Below are positions 43,904 to 55,487 of a stretch of DNA of 64,000 nucleotides, piece after piece. The translations under genes were made by a program, and so were the position numbers. Source of the DNA: Sequoia sempervirens (Eukaryota > Streptophyta > Pinopsida > Cupressales > Cupressaceae). The notes below the pieces were generated by a model that was not told the origin of the DNA, ran no database searches, and saw only the letters and a program-made list of their open reading frames with translations. Each line of letters opens with the position of its first letter. Position 1 is the stretch's first letter. Location: assembly GCA_007258455.2 (NCBI GenBank), contig VDFB02252616.1, positions 116,576,128 to 116,640,127 on the forward strand, given 5' to 3'.

Positions 43904-45954
43904 ATATCCTAGACATAGCCACTAATTTTTCATGTCTTCAATGCTTCAACCTAGGTTTTAGAGACTTATAAATTAAAAAGAACACTGGTCATGTAGGAAA
44001 AAAAATACTTTAGATGATCTTGAAAAATCCCAGAGTTACAAAATCCTAGTCATCAAGGGCCTTAGCACTCCAAAAGACTATAGAGTGTCATTTTTATAGT
44101 GTTGCATCCTTAGAGTGGTTTAGTTGCACCCTTATCATATAAAATTCACTAGAATGCTCTTAGATTTACTATGCATAGCTTATCAAGAACTTTCTTTGTA
44201 CATTTTTAGTCTTAGAATCTGACAAATACTAGGTGCACATTTTTTGTTTATTTATTTCACTTCTCTAAGCATTTTTAGTTACATGTTCCTCACTTTTGTT
44301 ATGCAGTATATCTATCCCAACTCCTTGTAATAGTTTCTCATAGAGAAAAGTATTAATTTAGCTCTATAATTTATGTATGCTAGGCTTAGTAATTAATTAA
44401 AAAAAAAAAAAAAATACTATTTATTCTTTCATTTTGTGAACCTAAAAACCATGCTTAGTTTTTTGATATTTTCTTCTACAAACTAGCAAATCCCCTACTT
44501 CACATTTTTTTGAATATTTATTTCTCTCTCATTTTATCCCTTATATTCCTCTCTTTCTTCTTTTAAAAAGTACAACATTTTATCCTTTCACATTTTATTT
44601 GTTTTAAACTCCATCTCTCTGTCTAGTAGCATAATTTTTCACCCACCTATTCTTGGTTTTTTATCAAAAAATATTAACCTATCTACTTTTTAGACATATT
44701 TATTTTCCCCAATACTTCAAACCCTAAACTATATATTTTTCACCATTCCCCTTTCTCTTATTCCTTCAATAATATTTCCTTACTAGTGTTTTCCAACTCC
44801 CATCTTTTTTAAACTAATCCCAATTCTATATATTCCCTTTCTAGTCTTCCCATTGCATTAGACATATCCACCACCCAATACATCCATCCAAAATATCTAT
44901 TCCTCTTTCCCAACACCTACTAAACTTTTCTCATGACACATCTATTTCTTTCTTTACTTCACAATAGCTCTTTCTGCTTTCTCAAGACCCCCTTTTGTTA
45001 TTCTAAACACCTAATCATACCTTTTTCATCTAACATCTCTCTTTCCCCTCACAAAACCTATTTCTCCAATTATAAGATTAATTCTATCTATTCTAATAGT
45101 TATTTATACATCTCCTTAGCTTCCCCTAATCTCTATTTTTACCTAACATCACTTTCCCATTATCCATGCCCTAGTTACCCCAAACCTCACCCTACCATCC
45201 TCTTATCATTCCTTTAGGATCCAATTTCTCCCTACACATGTAATATTTGTCATTTACCCTCCTCAACCTAATTACTTAATCCCTCACCCATCTACATCCT
45301 TAATCTCATTTAATCATACAACCAAGCCTAATATTATCCTTAGTTTCCCATATTTTACCATAGTTCTTATCTAGCTCTAGTTTCCCCTTATCTTAGATTA
45401 CTTTACCCACACTTTTCTATCCTTAGTTGTGACCTATTTTATTCCACCCATTCCCTTAATATATTCATCCCATACCTTAGGTAATCTTAGTTATTCTTGC
45501 ATCCTTGTATTTCCTTATCACATACCATGTATTTCCCCATGTCATAGCCTCCATCTATGCCCCTTTCTTAACTCCTTTTCCTATCAGCTATTCTCTACCT
45601 ACCTCAATAACCTTAATCACATCCTAGAGTTCATCTATTTAAACTCTTCTCCTCTTTCCATTAATCACATCTTGGGTAGTATTTCTCACCATCCTACCTC
45701 CACTTTCCTCCTTTGCATATTTCCTAAAAATTTGGAGGCCCTTATGTCCTTTCATATCACCTTCTCTACTAATAGATCTTCTCTACCTTGTCATTTGATA
45801 TACCTACTATCTACCTATTGATCTAGGTTATGATAATTTCCATATTTTTACAACCCAACCCCATCCTTCTCATATTATGTATATTCATTTCCCTATAATC
45901 CATAATGTAAATCCAATTTTTTCCACTTCTTGTTCTCCTTTTACATATATCTAT
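43904..45954. other. Spacer, pyrimidine-rich from 44430
   Basis: It contains a run of 16 A (44399-44414) without a recognisable retroposon before it, then about 1.5 kb rich in T and C on the plus strand (CCC, TTTCC, CTAT strings). Open frames at 44933-45217 and 45429-45821 are Ser/Leu/Pro/Tyr-rich products of this bias. No gene seen. Confidence 0.5.
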
Positions 45955-46155
45955 TGTGGAGAAATTTTTTCCTAAGAATTTTTTGCTTTTTCTTTTGGTC
46001 CTTGCAATTCTTCCTTTTCATCTCTTGTTGTTTTGTGCATTTTTGATGGCACCTCACCTCGAAAGATAAAGTTACTCCCGCAAAAGGTGCGCAATGTACC
46101 ATGTAGTGGTTGCATGACCTTTTCATATCGCTTTCCTTTCAAGCTCGAAACAAGA

Positions 46156-46231
46156 CACGTGGCTACGTCATAGGAATTTCCCACAAGCTACTCTCATAGA
46201 CTTGAAAATTGACCGCCATCATACCACGTCA
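46156..46231 (+). promoter_or_regulatory. Cluster of three ACGT-core elements (G-box type)
   Basis: CACGTGG (46156-46162), TACGTCA (46164-46170) and CCACGTCA (46224-46231) lie within 76 bp. G-box and related ACGT motifs bind plant bZIP factors, including ABA- and stress-response regulators. Their place about 360-430 bp before the TATA-like box fits an LTR U3 region. Confidence 0.5.
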
Positions 46232-46586
46232 CCCTTTTGTTAGACAAGTTGTTTCACTCGCGGGTGTATTATTTCTTTGGCAGAGATTTTTGGGCAACAC
46301 TGTGGATCTTATACCTTCAGGATTACTCTTTGGGGCAGTGCCATTATTACTTATAGATTATCAGATTAGATTTTATCAAGCAATTATGACTTCAAATCAT
46401 CCTTTGACAACAATATCTTTTCAAAGCATCCATAACATCCAAAGCCATTTTTGAAGCAGCTCAACTTTTATTAGTGAAGATTGATATGATCAAATCAGAT
46501 CCTTGATTGAATTACAAAGTATTAGATGAGGACACCTGTTAGGGGTTCATCTCTATTAGCCACGATGTTGGCACATATTTTTGGCC

Positions 46587-46595
46587 CTATAAGAG
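46587..46595 (+). promoter_or_regulatory. TATA-like box in the Tat-like LTR
   Basis: CTATAAGAG downstream of the ACGT-element cluster; a plausible core promoter for genomic RNA. Confidence 0.4.
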
Positions 46596-47441
46596 GATGT
46601 TTTAGTGGCTTGTTAATCATCATCATCAAGACATAAGTTTTTGTCTGTTAGAAGAATTATAATAGGGGAGAAATATGAATATTTTTACAGAGATTTTGTT
46701 TTTCTCTTTGGCATGTTAAAATTATCAAGACGATTACTTGGATTGGTATCTGACCTTTGTATTTATGTTATTTATTGCAAGAACAAGTAATAGTAGGAAG
46801 GAATATGTGAGATTATGAAACTATGGCCTCTATCACATGTTTTCTTTCTCTATTTTATGTGTGTTGAATGCTCTGTGTCAACTCGTACAAGTATAGTATT
46901 GGTAATTGCTTTCTATGCGACTAGCTTCTATGATTGATTAATGCTTTCTTTCAGAAATTGAATCATGTTTTCTATACTCTTTCATTTTTTTGCAAAGATT
47001 GTGCTAACTTTCATATTATGCTGTGAGAGCAAGATGGTTTTGTAAAGATTTAAAGTATTTATTTTAGTATTGGGTTTCTTATTTCTGTCGGATCTTAATG
47101 GGTGCTTCTCGCGGAGAGATCTCATGACTGCTTTGTGCTCCTATGGGCCTTATTTGTTCACTCTTTCCAACAATGAAGGGTATATGACATTCTGTGTCTA
47201 TTCCATTAGAAGTAAGAGCTTGCTAGGGTTTGAAATGTTCTAAAAAAAATTGGCGCATCATCATAGATAGTTTCTTTTCTGTATTTCGCTTCCCCTTTTC
47301 CCCAAAACACAAGGAAGATTTGACTTCTATAAAAATATCGGAGGTCATTCAGTGATGCAAAAGCAAGTCCCCCCACTCACTGAATTTTCCATAAAGTTTT
47401 TTAGGAGAAGCACAAGCTTTCATGATCAACAATTCTTTTCT

Positions 47442-47458
47442 TGGCATGCCCGGTGGGA
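47442..47458 (+). promoter_or_regulatory. Primer-binding-site-like sequence of the Tat-like element
   Basis: TGGCATGCCCGGTGGGA follows the LTR end and has the TGG start and GC-rich form of Tat-lineage primer sites. The priming tRNA was not identified. Confidence 0.5.
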
Positions 47459-47762
47459 TGCTGTTCTTTCATAGTGTTTGATAATTATCCTTAAAGATGC
47501 ATCTTTCTGAATCAAACTAATAGTAGATGGTAATCTCATGCCTAGGGTCCAAATCAAAGCATCCTCTAGAGGAAATTTCTAATATTCTTAGCTACCCTCT
47601 TCGACCCCTGGGAGAAGACGAGTCATATGTTCAACATCACTTATCAAAAGCAATAGGGTAAGAAATGATAGCCCAAAGTCTAGAGCTCTATCTACCCCTC
47701 TAGACGATTGAAATTTTCAAATTAGAATACTTGTCTACTCGGTCCATAGGGGTTTGTTTCCA

Positions 47763-49060
47763 ATGGCTCTCCAAGGTACCCTTGCTCCTATAAATTTCTT
47801 AACCTAGGACAGTGACAGTTTGCTAGTTCCACCTACACCTCTAGATGTGCGGCCCACAATACTCGCCAATGCCATCAAAGCAATTCCAAAGTTCATGAGG
47901 GAGGATTTTAAAACACCTTCCAAGTACCTCCAGGACATAGCAAAGGTTTGTAGGGTCCATAACATCACAAAGAAAAATGTGGCCCTCAAATTGTTAGTTG
48001 CATCTTTCAAAGGAGAGGCTCAAGACTGGTATAGATCCTTGACTTCCAACACCATCCAATCTTGGGATGAACTTGGAGATAAAATATTTCACCACCTCTT
48101 AGAGAAAGGAGACTACTCATCGTTATTGTAGTAATTGATCACAATCAGGAAAGCCTCGCAAGAGGCCATGATCGAATTCAACACTAGGCTCCATAAAACC
48201 TAGCAAATGATTCTTATGACATCCAAGCCTCCAACGGCTATGCTATTCATGTTTTATTTGAAGGCTTTCAATTTAGATATCGCAGTCATGGTACAATTGT
48301 TGGGAGGCGATACCTTGCTCGACGCATATGATTTGGCTATGCAAGTAGAGAACAATCTAATAGACGTAGGGAAGCTTCCACCATGGCTGTTGATGCCAAT
48401 GTTCACAGAGATATCTGGTAAAATTGAGGAGAAGGTAACTCCCAACACCTTTGTTTCAACCCCTAGCACATTGGTTGCACCGCCACCAACAATCTATGTA
48501 CCCAAATGCATAACCAAGAACGTCAGGCTCCTCTTCATTGGCAGCAGATGTCAACGACATGAAGAATCTCATGAGGACCTTCACAAACAAGCTGGTCATT
48601 ATTCAATGTCAATAAGAAGTGCCTCCAAAGCTTCCCATACAAAATTATTGAGGGAGGCCACATTACCAAGATAACATGTATTGGGGAGCTCTAAGAGGAG
48701 GCAATCAACAACAAACATCTATAGGACAAATGTTCCCAATGAACACCCCATTGCAAACTGTCAAGAATATCTTGAACAAAGAATCAATCCCAAGACAACA
48801 ATCTAGCAAAGATGCAAAGGCCTGGTGCTTCCCATGCAATGATGGTCACATGCCACAAAATTTCCCAAGGGGGAATCTTCAACAAAAGGTAGTAGAATAG
48901 AGGAACCATGACATATTTTTGAATGTGGAGGACTATCAATCTCCTAGAATTGAGAATGCTCGATTCAACTCAGAGACACAAGGTATGTCCTTAGAAAAAG
49001 AATTAGACATTTCCCTTAAGCAAGCACTTTTCTCTTGGATGTAGGAGGAGGATTCATTAT
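47763..49060 (+). pseudogene. gag of the Tat-like element
   Basis: The start is placed at the ATG at 47763 (MALQGTLAPINF), in frame with the rest to 48674; a +1 frame continues from 48676. The Retrotrans_gag core is clear: FKGEAQDWYRSL, SWDELGDKIFHHL, then ASQEAMIEFNTRLH. Two consecutive stops (TAG TAA, about 48129) stand where Gln-Gln would fit. The zinc knuckle at 48826-48864 reads CFPCNDGHMPQNF, so the last Cys is Phe. After 48900 the gene is broken up. Confidence 0.85.
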
Positions 49061-49353
49061 TTGTGAACAATGTTCCAACAACCAACACCCTACATGTATG
49101 ATCAAATTATAATACTCAATCAAAAAGAAGACTTATTAGGGAATATGTGTAACAAAATCCCCAACGGTTGCAACCACAATGGTCACAACCACAACTACAA
49201 TAGGCTCCATAAATACCACCAACCCAATAGTCACAGGATCAACCATGTCCACCAAAAGACATGGATAAGGTCCCAAGCCTACCAGTGGCAGACCAACCTT
49301 TCCCAAAGGCAAGGGAAGCACCCTGATTTAAACCAAAGCTCCTACCAATCATA

Positions 49354-49960
49354 ATGCTTAATGTGGTGGAACAATTGAAGAAAGCTCCCACCAACCTATC
49401 TCTATGGGATGTCCTATCAATATCAAAGCAGAACACCTTGCTCAAAGAGGCGTTGAATAATGAAATTTTTTTTCCACAGATAGATACAGTCCCACCGCAA
49501 AATCAAGATAAAGGAAGAAGGGCCACATCAAACCCCCAATCATTGATATTTGCATCATATGTGAATACAATAGACAAAGAAAAATTGAAAGAGGTAAGTA
49601 GGCCAAATCCCACTCCCTTCTTCTTGACACTTATCCGAGGAGATAAGTTACTACATAATAATATGATAGATTCAGGGGCCAAAACAACAGTCATGCCCAA
49701 GCTAGTTGCCAATTCTCTAAACCTGAAATATGAGCCCCTTGACAAGGGAATTATGCAGCTAGATGGAAAGGTCTCAACCATTGGTCACATTAAAGACCTC
49801 TCTTTGACCTTTTTTTCTTGTTTGAGCCAAATTTTTACCTAGGAAGTGATCATAATTGGCATTCCCCTCATCTTCATAATGTGCCTATCAAGGGATTTCA
49901 TAGAAAATCTCGGTGTCCATACCTGGCACTTGACTGATCCCACTTAATATTATGAACCAA
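49354..49960 (+). pseudogene. Retropepsin-like protease of the Tat-like element
   Basis: The frame 49354-49839 includes PTPFFLTLIRGDKLLHNNMI and the catalytic D-S-G-A at 49669-49680, followed by KTTVMPKLV. The motif is intact. After a TAG at 49840 the same frame reads VIIIGIPLIFIMCLSRDFIENLG, the block that in Tat-lineage elements follows the protease (usually ...GRDW). Protease would process Gag-Pol in the particle. Confidence 0.8.
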
Positions 49961-50204
49961 GAATGGGGAAAAGATGAAGATCCTATCTAAGCCTTTGCAC
50001 CCCAAACACATCGCAAAGGATGCAATGCTAAGCTTTGAAGTAGAGAATACCTCCTTTTCCAAAAAGGAGATGTATTGCATAGAAATTCTAGAAGAATAAA
50101 AGGCCACAAGTGATTGGACCCCCGAAGAAGAGGTCCTGCTCAACCAATTCATTGATTCTGAACCTTTTGGGAACTTTTATGCTATCAACCTAAGCACTTA
50201 TGTA

Positions 50205-50690
50205 ATGTTCAATGAGGACCAAGCCCTCCCAAAATTGGTAAAAAATCAAGAGAAACCAAGTGAACTGGGAACCAAAAGTTTATGGACACTACATTTTGAT
50301 GGATCCAAGTGCAAAAATAACTCTAGAGATGGCATCCACCTTGTATCTCCAACCAGGTCAGAGACCCTTAGAGATTTCCACTTTCAATTATCGTGTTCAA
50401 ACAACGATGTAGAATATGAAGGATTGGTTCATGATCTAGCTCTAGCATAACTAATGGGCACAAAAATGATAAAGGTATTTAGAGATTCTGATTTGGTTGT
50501 AAGCCAGATCTGAGGATAGGTGATTGCCAAAAATATGAGAATGCAGTCCTATTGGCATAGGGTATGGGACCTAATCAAATGGTTTAAAGCTTTTAATATC
50601 CAAGTCATCTTGAGGTATCAAAATTCTATCATATATAGAATGGCTTTGATTGGCTTGCAATTTGAGCCAATCCCCAGATCAGTTGAGAAC
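50205..50690 (+). pseudogene. Additional, archaeal-type RNase H between protease and RT
   Basis: The frame reads LWTLHFDGSKCKNNSRDGIHLVSP, then LSCSNNDVEYEGLVHDLALA, VFRDSDLVVSQI, and a closing helix to RMALIGLQFEP. DGS, the NN.(A/V)EYE block and the DS block are the first three catalytic regions of the aRNH type known from plant Tat elements. The last region, usually (A)D before RMA/ALA, reads IIYRMA, so the fourth Asp is probably lost. The frame has three stops and is continuous with RT downstream. Most described Tat elements carry this domain after the gypsy RNase H; here it precedes RT. Confidence 0.75.
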
Positions 50691-50921
50691 CAACACATAG
50701 TTCATACCATCTTCTGATCGTCTATCCCTAACAATGGCCAAAACTGACAAGTCTTCGAAGATGATGCTTAGATTTCAACCTTCTTGCAATAGATGGGAAA
50801 TATTTTTGATCAAACACAACCCATATCCAAAGAGGTTGGTAAGGAACAAGTGATCCAACTTAAAGGCAATAAGCTCTCGCGCGGTTTAATAAATCTCTAG
50901 AATCTCTTTGACTATAAGGAT

Positions 50922-51960
50922 GTGAGAAATAGTAAGCAGGGATTTACAGTCGACGAGGAGGACTATGAGGACCTCAACGTCAAAGATGGAAAGAAAAAGA
51001 AGGTTAGGAAGAGTGTACCACAAGAGGAAAAGGAGAGGCTAAAAGACTTGTGTGCTAAGTATAACGAGGTCATGGCCTGGACTTACGATGATCTCAAAGG
51101 ATATGATCCTAGCATAATCCAACACACTATTGACTTGGTTGAGGGATCAAAGCCCATCTGACAAAAGAAAAGACCGGTCAACCTAAAGGTGGAAGTGTTA
51201 ATGGCACAGGAGCTTACAAAGTTGATCGAGTCAAAGATTATATACCCAATTAAGTACTCCACCTGGGTATCCAATCTGGTCTTAGTCTGAAAAAAGAATG
51301 GCAACATACAACTTTGTGTGGAATTTCAGGACTTGAATAAAGCATCATTAAAGAACCATTACCCTTTTCCCTCAATGGATCAAATCTTACAAACCGTGGT
51401 TGGGTTGGAAATGCTTTCATTACTCGATGGTTTTTTGGACTACAACCAAGTCTATGTGAAGGAGGAGGATCAACACAAAACAATGTTCACTACCAAGTGG
51501 GGGATGTTTGTGTATGAAAAAATTCCCTTTGGCCTCTCCAATGTGGGTTTCACCTTTCAACGTGCAATGGATATCACTTTTAAAGGACTGATCAACAAGA
51601 TCATCCTAATTTATCTAGATGACCTGACTATATTTTCAAAATGAAAAGATGATCATTTTGATCATCTGGAAATGGTTTTCCAGAAGTTCCAATAGTTCAG
51701 GATTTCTTTAAATCCCAAGAAATGTGTATTTGAAGTACCATAAGGAAAATTTATTGGCTTTGTGGTATCTAAAGAAGGAATAGCCATAGATCTTGAAAGG
51801 GTAAAGGCTATAACAGATCTACCTCTACCTATTAACCAGAAAGGGTTACAGTCTTTCTTAGGGAAGATTAACTTCATCAGCCGATTCATTTCAGATTTTG
51901 TAGGAATTTTGAGACCTATCACGTTGATGCTAAAGAGAGGATTAGCATTCAAGTGGACCC
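50922..51960 (+). pseudogene. Reverse transcriptase of the Tat-like element (YLDD intact)
   Basis: It shares one reading frame with the preceding RNase H, through to 52150. Blocks: ERLKDLCAKYNEVMAWTYDDLKGYDPSIIQH, LIESKIIYPIKYSTWVSNLVLV, KKNGNIQLCVEFQDLNKA, YPFPSMDQILQTVVG, FTTKWGMFVYEKIPFGLSN in order, then the active site IYLDDLTIFSK with YLDD at 51612-51623. Stops are TGA where Arg is expected before QKKRP, KKNG and KDDHF, plus TAG and TAA downstream. No indel occurs across about 600 codons. It was part of the polyprotein; the nonsense codons inactivate it. Confidence 0.88.
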
Positions 51961-52480
51961 AAGAAGGAAAACTCACCTTCAAAAGGATTAAAGAGACCAT
52001 TTCCACAAGTCCGGTGTTAGAAAACTTAGACTTTTCTAAAGACTTCCTACTATATGTTCATAGCGGCCAACACAACATAGCCTCTGTGCTCATGCAAAAG
52101 GACAAGGAGGGAGTGAAGAGCATCCCATTTCTTTTCACTTCAAAACCCTAAAAGGGTACGAAACTAGATATAATTTTATAGAAAAGAAATCCTTTTCCAC
52201 TATCAAAAGCCTCAAAAAATTCTAACATTTGGTTTTAGACAACAAAATTATAGTCCTCATTAACCATCCCAGTGTCATGGAATACATCACAGAAGGTGAG
52301 ATCATAGAGAAAAGGGTGAACTGGATCACTAAGATCCTGGAGTATGATGTCGATATTTGACCAACAAAATTGGTCAAAAGAAGAGGCCTATGTGAATACC
52401 TCATGCAAGAGCTTGACCCCAAGGAAGAAGAGGAAGCCGACCAGGTCTATGCAAATCAATTCGAATCAAATGAGTCCTAG
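51960..52480 (+). pseudogene. Gypsy-type RNase H of the Tat-like element
   Basis: KDFLLYVHSGQHNIASVLMQKDKEG (52035-52110) is the normal start, though the first catalytic Asp position reads His. IPFLFTSKP follows, then a frameshift at about 52150. NHPSVMEYITEGEIIEKRVNWITKILEYDVDI and PTKLVKRRGLCEYLMQ (52255-52405) end it. Together with the pre-RT domain, the element has two RNases H. Confidence 0.75.
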
Positions 52481-52639
52481 GTGGGTGATCGAATGAGATT
52501 CATGTAGATTGATCGATACCCACTCGACATCCCACCACACAAGAGAAGATACTACAGGCTTGAAGGTGTCAGATACATACTGGTCGAAGGTGTTCTATTT
52601 AAAATAAATTATGATGGATTCCTCCTTTATTGTGTGGAC

Positions 52640-53724
52640 AAGCCACAATCCAAGAGAATTTTGAATGAAATCCATAGCAAACCATAAGGCAGGCATTTCT
52701 CCACCAAGACCATCACCTTAAAAATCATGCGGGCAGGCTACTACTAGCCTACATTTTTCTCTAAAGCTTACCATCTAATGAGAAAATGAAATTAGTTCCA
52801 ATAATTTGTCGGCAAGCAGAAGAACTCTGTCATGTCGTTGAACCTGATCATGATTGAAGAACCCTTCACACAATGGGGGTTAGATTTTATTGGGATGATA
52901 AATCCCATATCTAGCTTGAGGAATAAATGGATTCTCATGGCTATTGATTATTTTACAAGGTGGATGGAGGAAGTTCCTATGAATAATGCTACAGAGGCAT
53001 AAATTTTCAACTTTCTTGAGGAAATTGTGGCAAGGTTTGCTTCTCCAAATACTATCATCTTCGATAATTCACGAGCCTTTGTAGGTTTTGGGATGACAAA
53101 ATTATCTCTCAAAAATGATGTATACCTCAAGACTTCGTTGAACTATTACTTGCAAGGTAATGGATTGGTGGAATCCACCAACAAGAACTTGATCAAGCTA
53201 ATAATGGGTATTGAGCCAGAGCATCAAAAGGAATGGCATAGGAATCCATGCGCAGCCTTGTGGGTGGACCACATTACTCCTAAGAAAATTCTAAAGGCCT
53301 CTCCTTATGAGTTGGTGTATGGAAAGGAAGTAGTCCTACCCATTTCAATGGAGATCCCGACACTGCAATTGCTAAAATCCTTAGAGGTCGAGGAAGACAT
53401 CAGGCTAGAATTAAGGCTTGTTGAGTTATTAAACCTCAAATAAAAAGAGAAAAGGAATTTGACGCCATGATTAAATGCTAGCAAGTAGTCAAATGATGGT
53501 TTGACAAGAATTCCTTTGACCCATGTTTTAGGGAGGGGAGTCTTGTGCTAAAATTTGTCGAATGAGCTATGAAACTAGGGCAGCATGCCAAATTTGATTC
53601 TCTATGGAAGGGTCCCTTCCACATTTACAGATGCAAAGCTAGTGATGCATATTTACTACAAGATATGGACATAAATATTTTGGAAATACTAGTAAATGGT
53701 ATTCATCTAAAACATTTTAATTAA
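52640..53724 (+). pseudogene. Integrase of the Tat-like element
   Basis: The zinc head keeps its two His (IHSKP.GRHF) but both Cys are lost (stop and Phe at about 52780-52800). The core is in one frame with D-D-E intact: D at 52946 (MAIDYFTRW), D at 53063 (IIFDNSRAF), E at 53171 (GNGLVESTNKN), with spacing of 39 and 36 codons. TPYELVYGKEVVLP-type strings follow (ASPYELVYGKEVVLPISMEIP). After a shift near 53440 the GPY/F-like end reads WKGPFHIYRC and LVNGIHLKHFN, closing with TAA at 53724. Confidence 0.87.
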
Positions 53725-53931
53725 ATACTCATAGTTCATTAAAAAAATTCCTTATGCACCATTTGTAAATTTTTGTAAATAAGCATTTTGTGTATAAAAC
53801 AAGAGCTAACACAAAAGAACTATATTATATTCATGAGAAATTTGTTACATATAGTATGGATTGTTTGAGCTTAGAGCTTAGAGAAAATCTTGAAAATATT
53901 CTCCCTCAAAAATCCAAAAAGAGATTCATCA

Positions 53932-54633
53932 TTACAAGCCAAAATTGGAGGCATTACATAAAAGCATGGAAATTCGACCTCTAGAATAGCAATGATAAAA
54001 AACATAGAATTTTTTTTAGTTCTCAAGCAAATGACAATAGGGTTTTGATCACATAGGTGCATGAACATTGCACATGCATCAATCCTCCACACTAGGGCTA
54101 TAGCCCAGGCTCTCGAAAGAGGTGATACATTCGACACCATTGATTGGCTCCACATTATTCATCTTTAGGAGGAAGGAGGCCATAAGTCTAGATTACTAGT
54201 AGTGGCGCTCAAGGTACATGGTCCAAAAATCCAAAAGGAAGGGCAACCATGGCACCACCTCTGTGTTGTCAACGTGTCTATGTAGGTCTATTTTAGACAA
54301 AATACCAACAACGGGGGAAACCACCTAAACAATTTCATCTAGCCTATCCAAATACGTTGAATTGAACATTTCTCAGCAAAGTGTGATTATCCATGGTTTG
54401 GAAATGCCCAGGTCGAGTAGAGAGGCCACAAACCAAGAGATAATGTTGGTGTTGCAGTGGGGCTGGTTCAACTCCTTCACGTAATCCCTCCCTAAGACCC
54501 ATTTGAATGCCACAACAATCAGGTAGCTCTTCATCCATAGAAGGAATTTGATCCTATCATTTCTAACCTCCTCGACAAAGGAGCCTTGTAGTTTTTAGCC
54601 CCAAAGCTGAATTGGAGTGCCCAAATCGCTCAT
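53932..54633 (-). pseudogene. Antisense accessory ORF downstream of integrase (unknown function)
   Basis: From the ATG at 54633 (MSDLGTPIQLWG) a single minus-strand frame runs 233 codons to a TAA at 53932 without an indel. It has eight internal stops (TAA, TGA, TAG, TAG-TAA, TGA, TGA, TAA), each at a plausible Gln, Arg or Trp position. Recognisable parts are FVEEVRNDRIKFLLWMKSYL, WVLGRDYVKEL, WFVASLLDLG and FLLDFWTMYLER, a Trp/Leu-rich, probably helical protein. An antisense ORF between pol and the 3' LTR is described for Tat-lineage elements such as Grande, with similar length. I do not recognise a domain. A TATATAT at 54896-54902 lies about 260 bases upstream. Confidence 0.6.
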
Positions 54634-55487
54634 GATGTAACAAAAAAATTACCAAACTCAAAAAACACAGTGGAAGAAACTTGCCAACTTAACACAAACT
54701 TAATGACTATTCTTGCAAGATGGGCATACTAATTATAGAAAAGTGTGATCTAGAAAAGCCTGTGAATGGAAAAATTTTCCCCGTTGAACAACGACAAAAA
54801 ATGTAAGTTGGCGGTAAGGATTGAAGGGAAAATCATACAAAGGATATTTTGCAAAGTCTTGAAGAATTAATTTAGATGTTGGAAATTAATGCTTGTATAT
54901 ATGACTTGTTGCCATGTGTTCGTCACCTTCATGAACGCTAACCAACTTGCTCATGTGAAAAGACATTTTTTAAATCCACCTCCTACTTAATTAATGCAAA
55001 TCTTTTTTAAACACACTTCCCACTGCTCTAGGCTATCTTTCTCCAAGGTCAGCATAAGTAATGTACTAATTTCATTCTTATAGTGAGGTTGGCATTTCCA
55101 AGAAGAATGGACCCCCACTCCACACTTATTGCCTTGCTAGAAGCGATTAAAGAGCTATCAATAACAATAACACATTTACTACATGTGCATTTGAAAATTG
55201 AATGATCAAAAAGAAAAGAAATTCTAAGTGTAAACCCTTGAGTAAAAGCTTCTTTGAGAGTTGAATCTACAACATTCTATCAGGAACACAAAATGGCTGA
55301 GGTGTCATCTTCGGGTTGAAATACTAAAGTTCTACTTTCTTAGCTAGGCTATGTTAACGTATTTGGAGATGTCTCTTATTCCAATGCCTCAATGCCACAA
55401 GAATGGAGTTTTCCTCATACCAAGATCATAAAGCTAGGCAACCATATCAAAAATGAGGTGATCAATGATTTCACAGATAATATCTTA
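54634..55487. other. Region right of the antisense ORF, no further gene
   Basis: It probably holds the leader or promoter of the antisense ORF (TATATAT at 54896-54902) and the start of the lost 3' end of the Tat-like element. No copy of the 5' LTR and no polypurine tract were found. Confidence 0.5.

Larger units (their letters stand above)
45955..47431 (+). repeat. Probable 5' LTR of the Tat-like element
   Basis: The right end is placed at CAACA (47431), 10 bases before the primer site. The left end is uncertain; TGTGGAGAAATTTTTTCC at 45955 is a candidate. The region has a promoter-like upstream part (ACGT elements at 46156-46231) and a TATA-like box at 46587. Without a second LTR the borders are inference. 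Confidence 0.45.
45955..55487 (+). mobile_element. Tat-like Ty3/gypsy element with pre-RT archaeal-type RNase H and antisense ORF, 3' LTR not found
   Basis: Order on the plus strand: 5' LTR (to 47431), primer-site-like TGGCATGCCCGGTGGGA, gag, protease, an extra RNase H (50205-50690), RT, gypsy RNase H, integrase to 53724. An antisense ORF follows (54633-53932, minus). Post-protease strings (IPLIFIMCLSRDFIENLG) and the antisense ORF are features I associate with the Tat lineage (Grande, Ogre, RIRE2). No copy of the 5' LTR was found after 54900; a different LTR starts at 55488 and may have replaced or interrupted the 3' end. RT, protease and integrase catalytic residues are intact despite many nonsense codons. 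Confidence 0.85.

Noticed and set aside
44399..44414. Run of 16 A as a retroposon tail
   Set aside because: No recognisable LINE, SINE or gene copy before it and no flanking duplication.
44933..45821. Two open frames of 94 and 130 codons
   Set aside because: Composition follows the pyrimidine-rich strand; no motif or conserved neighbour.
54344..54538. Minus-strand 64-codon ORF (MDEELPDCCG start)
   Set aside because: Lies inside the longer, consistent antisense frame 53932-54633 but in another frame; a shadow.
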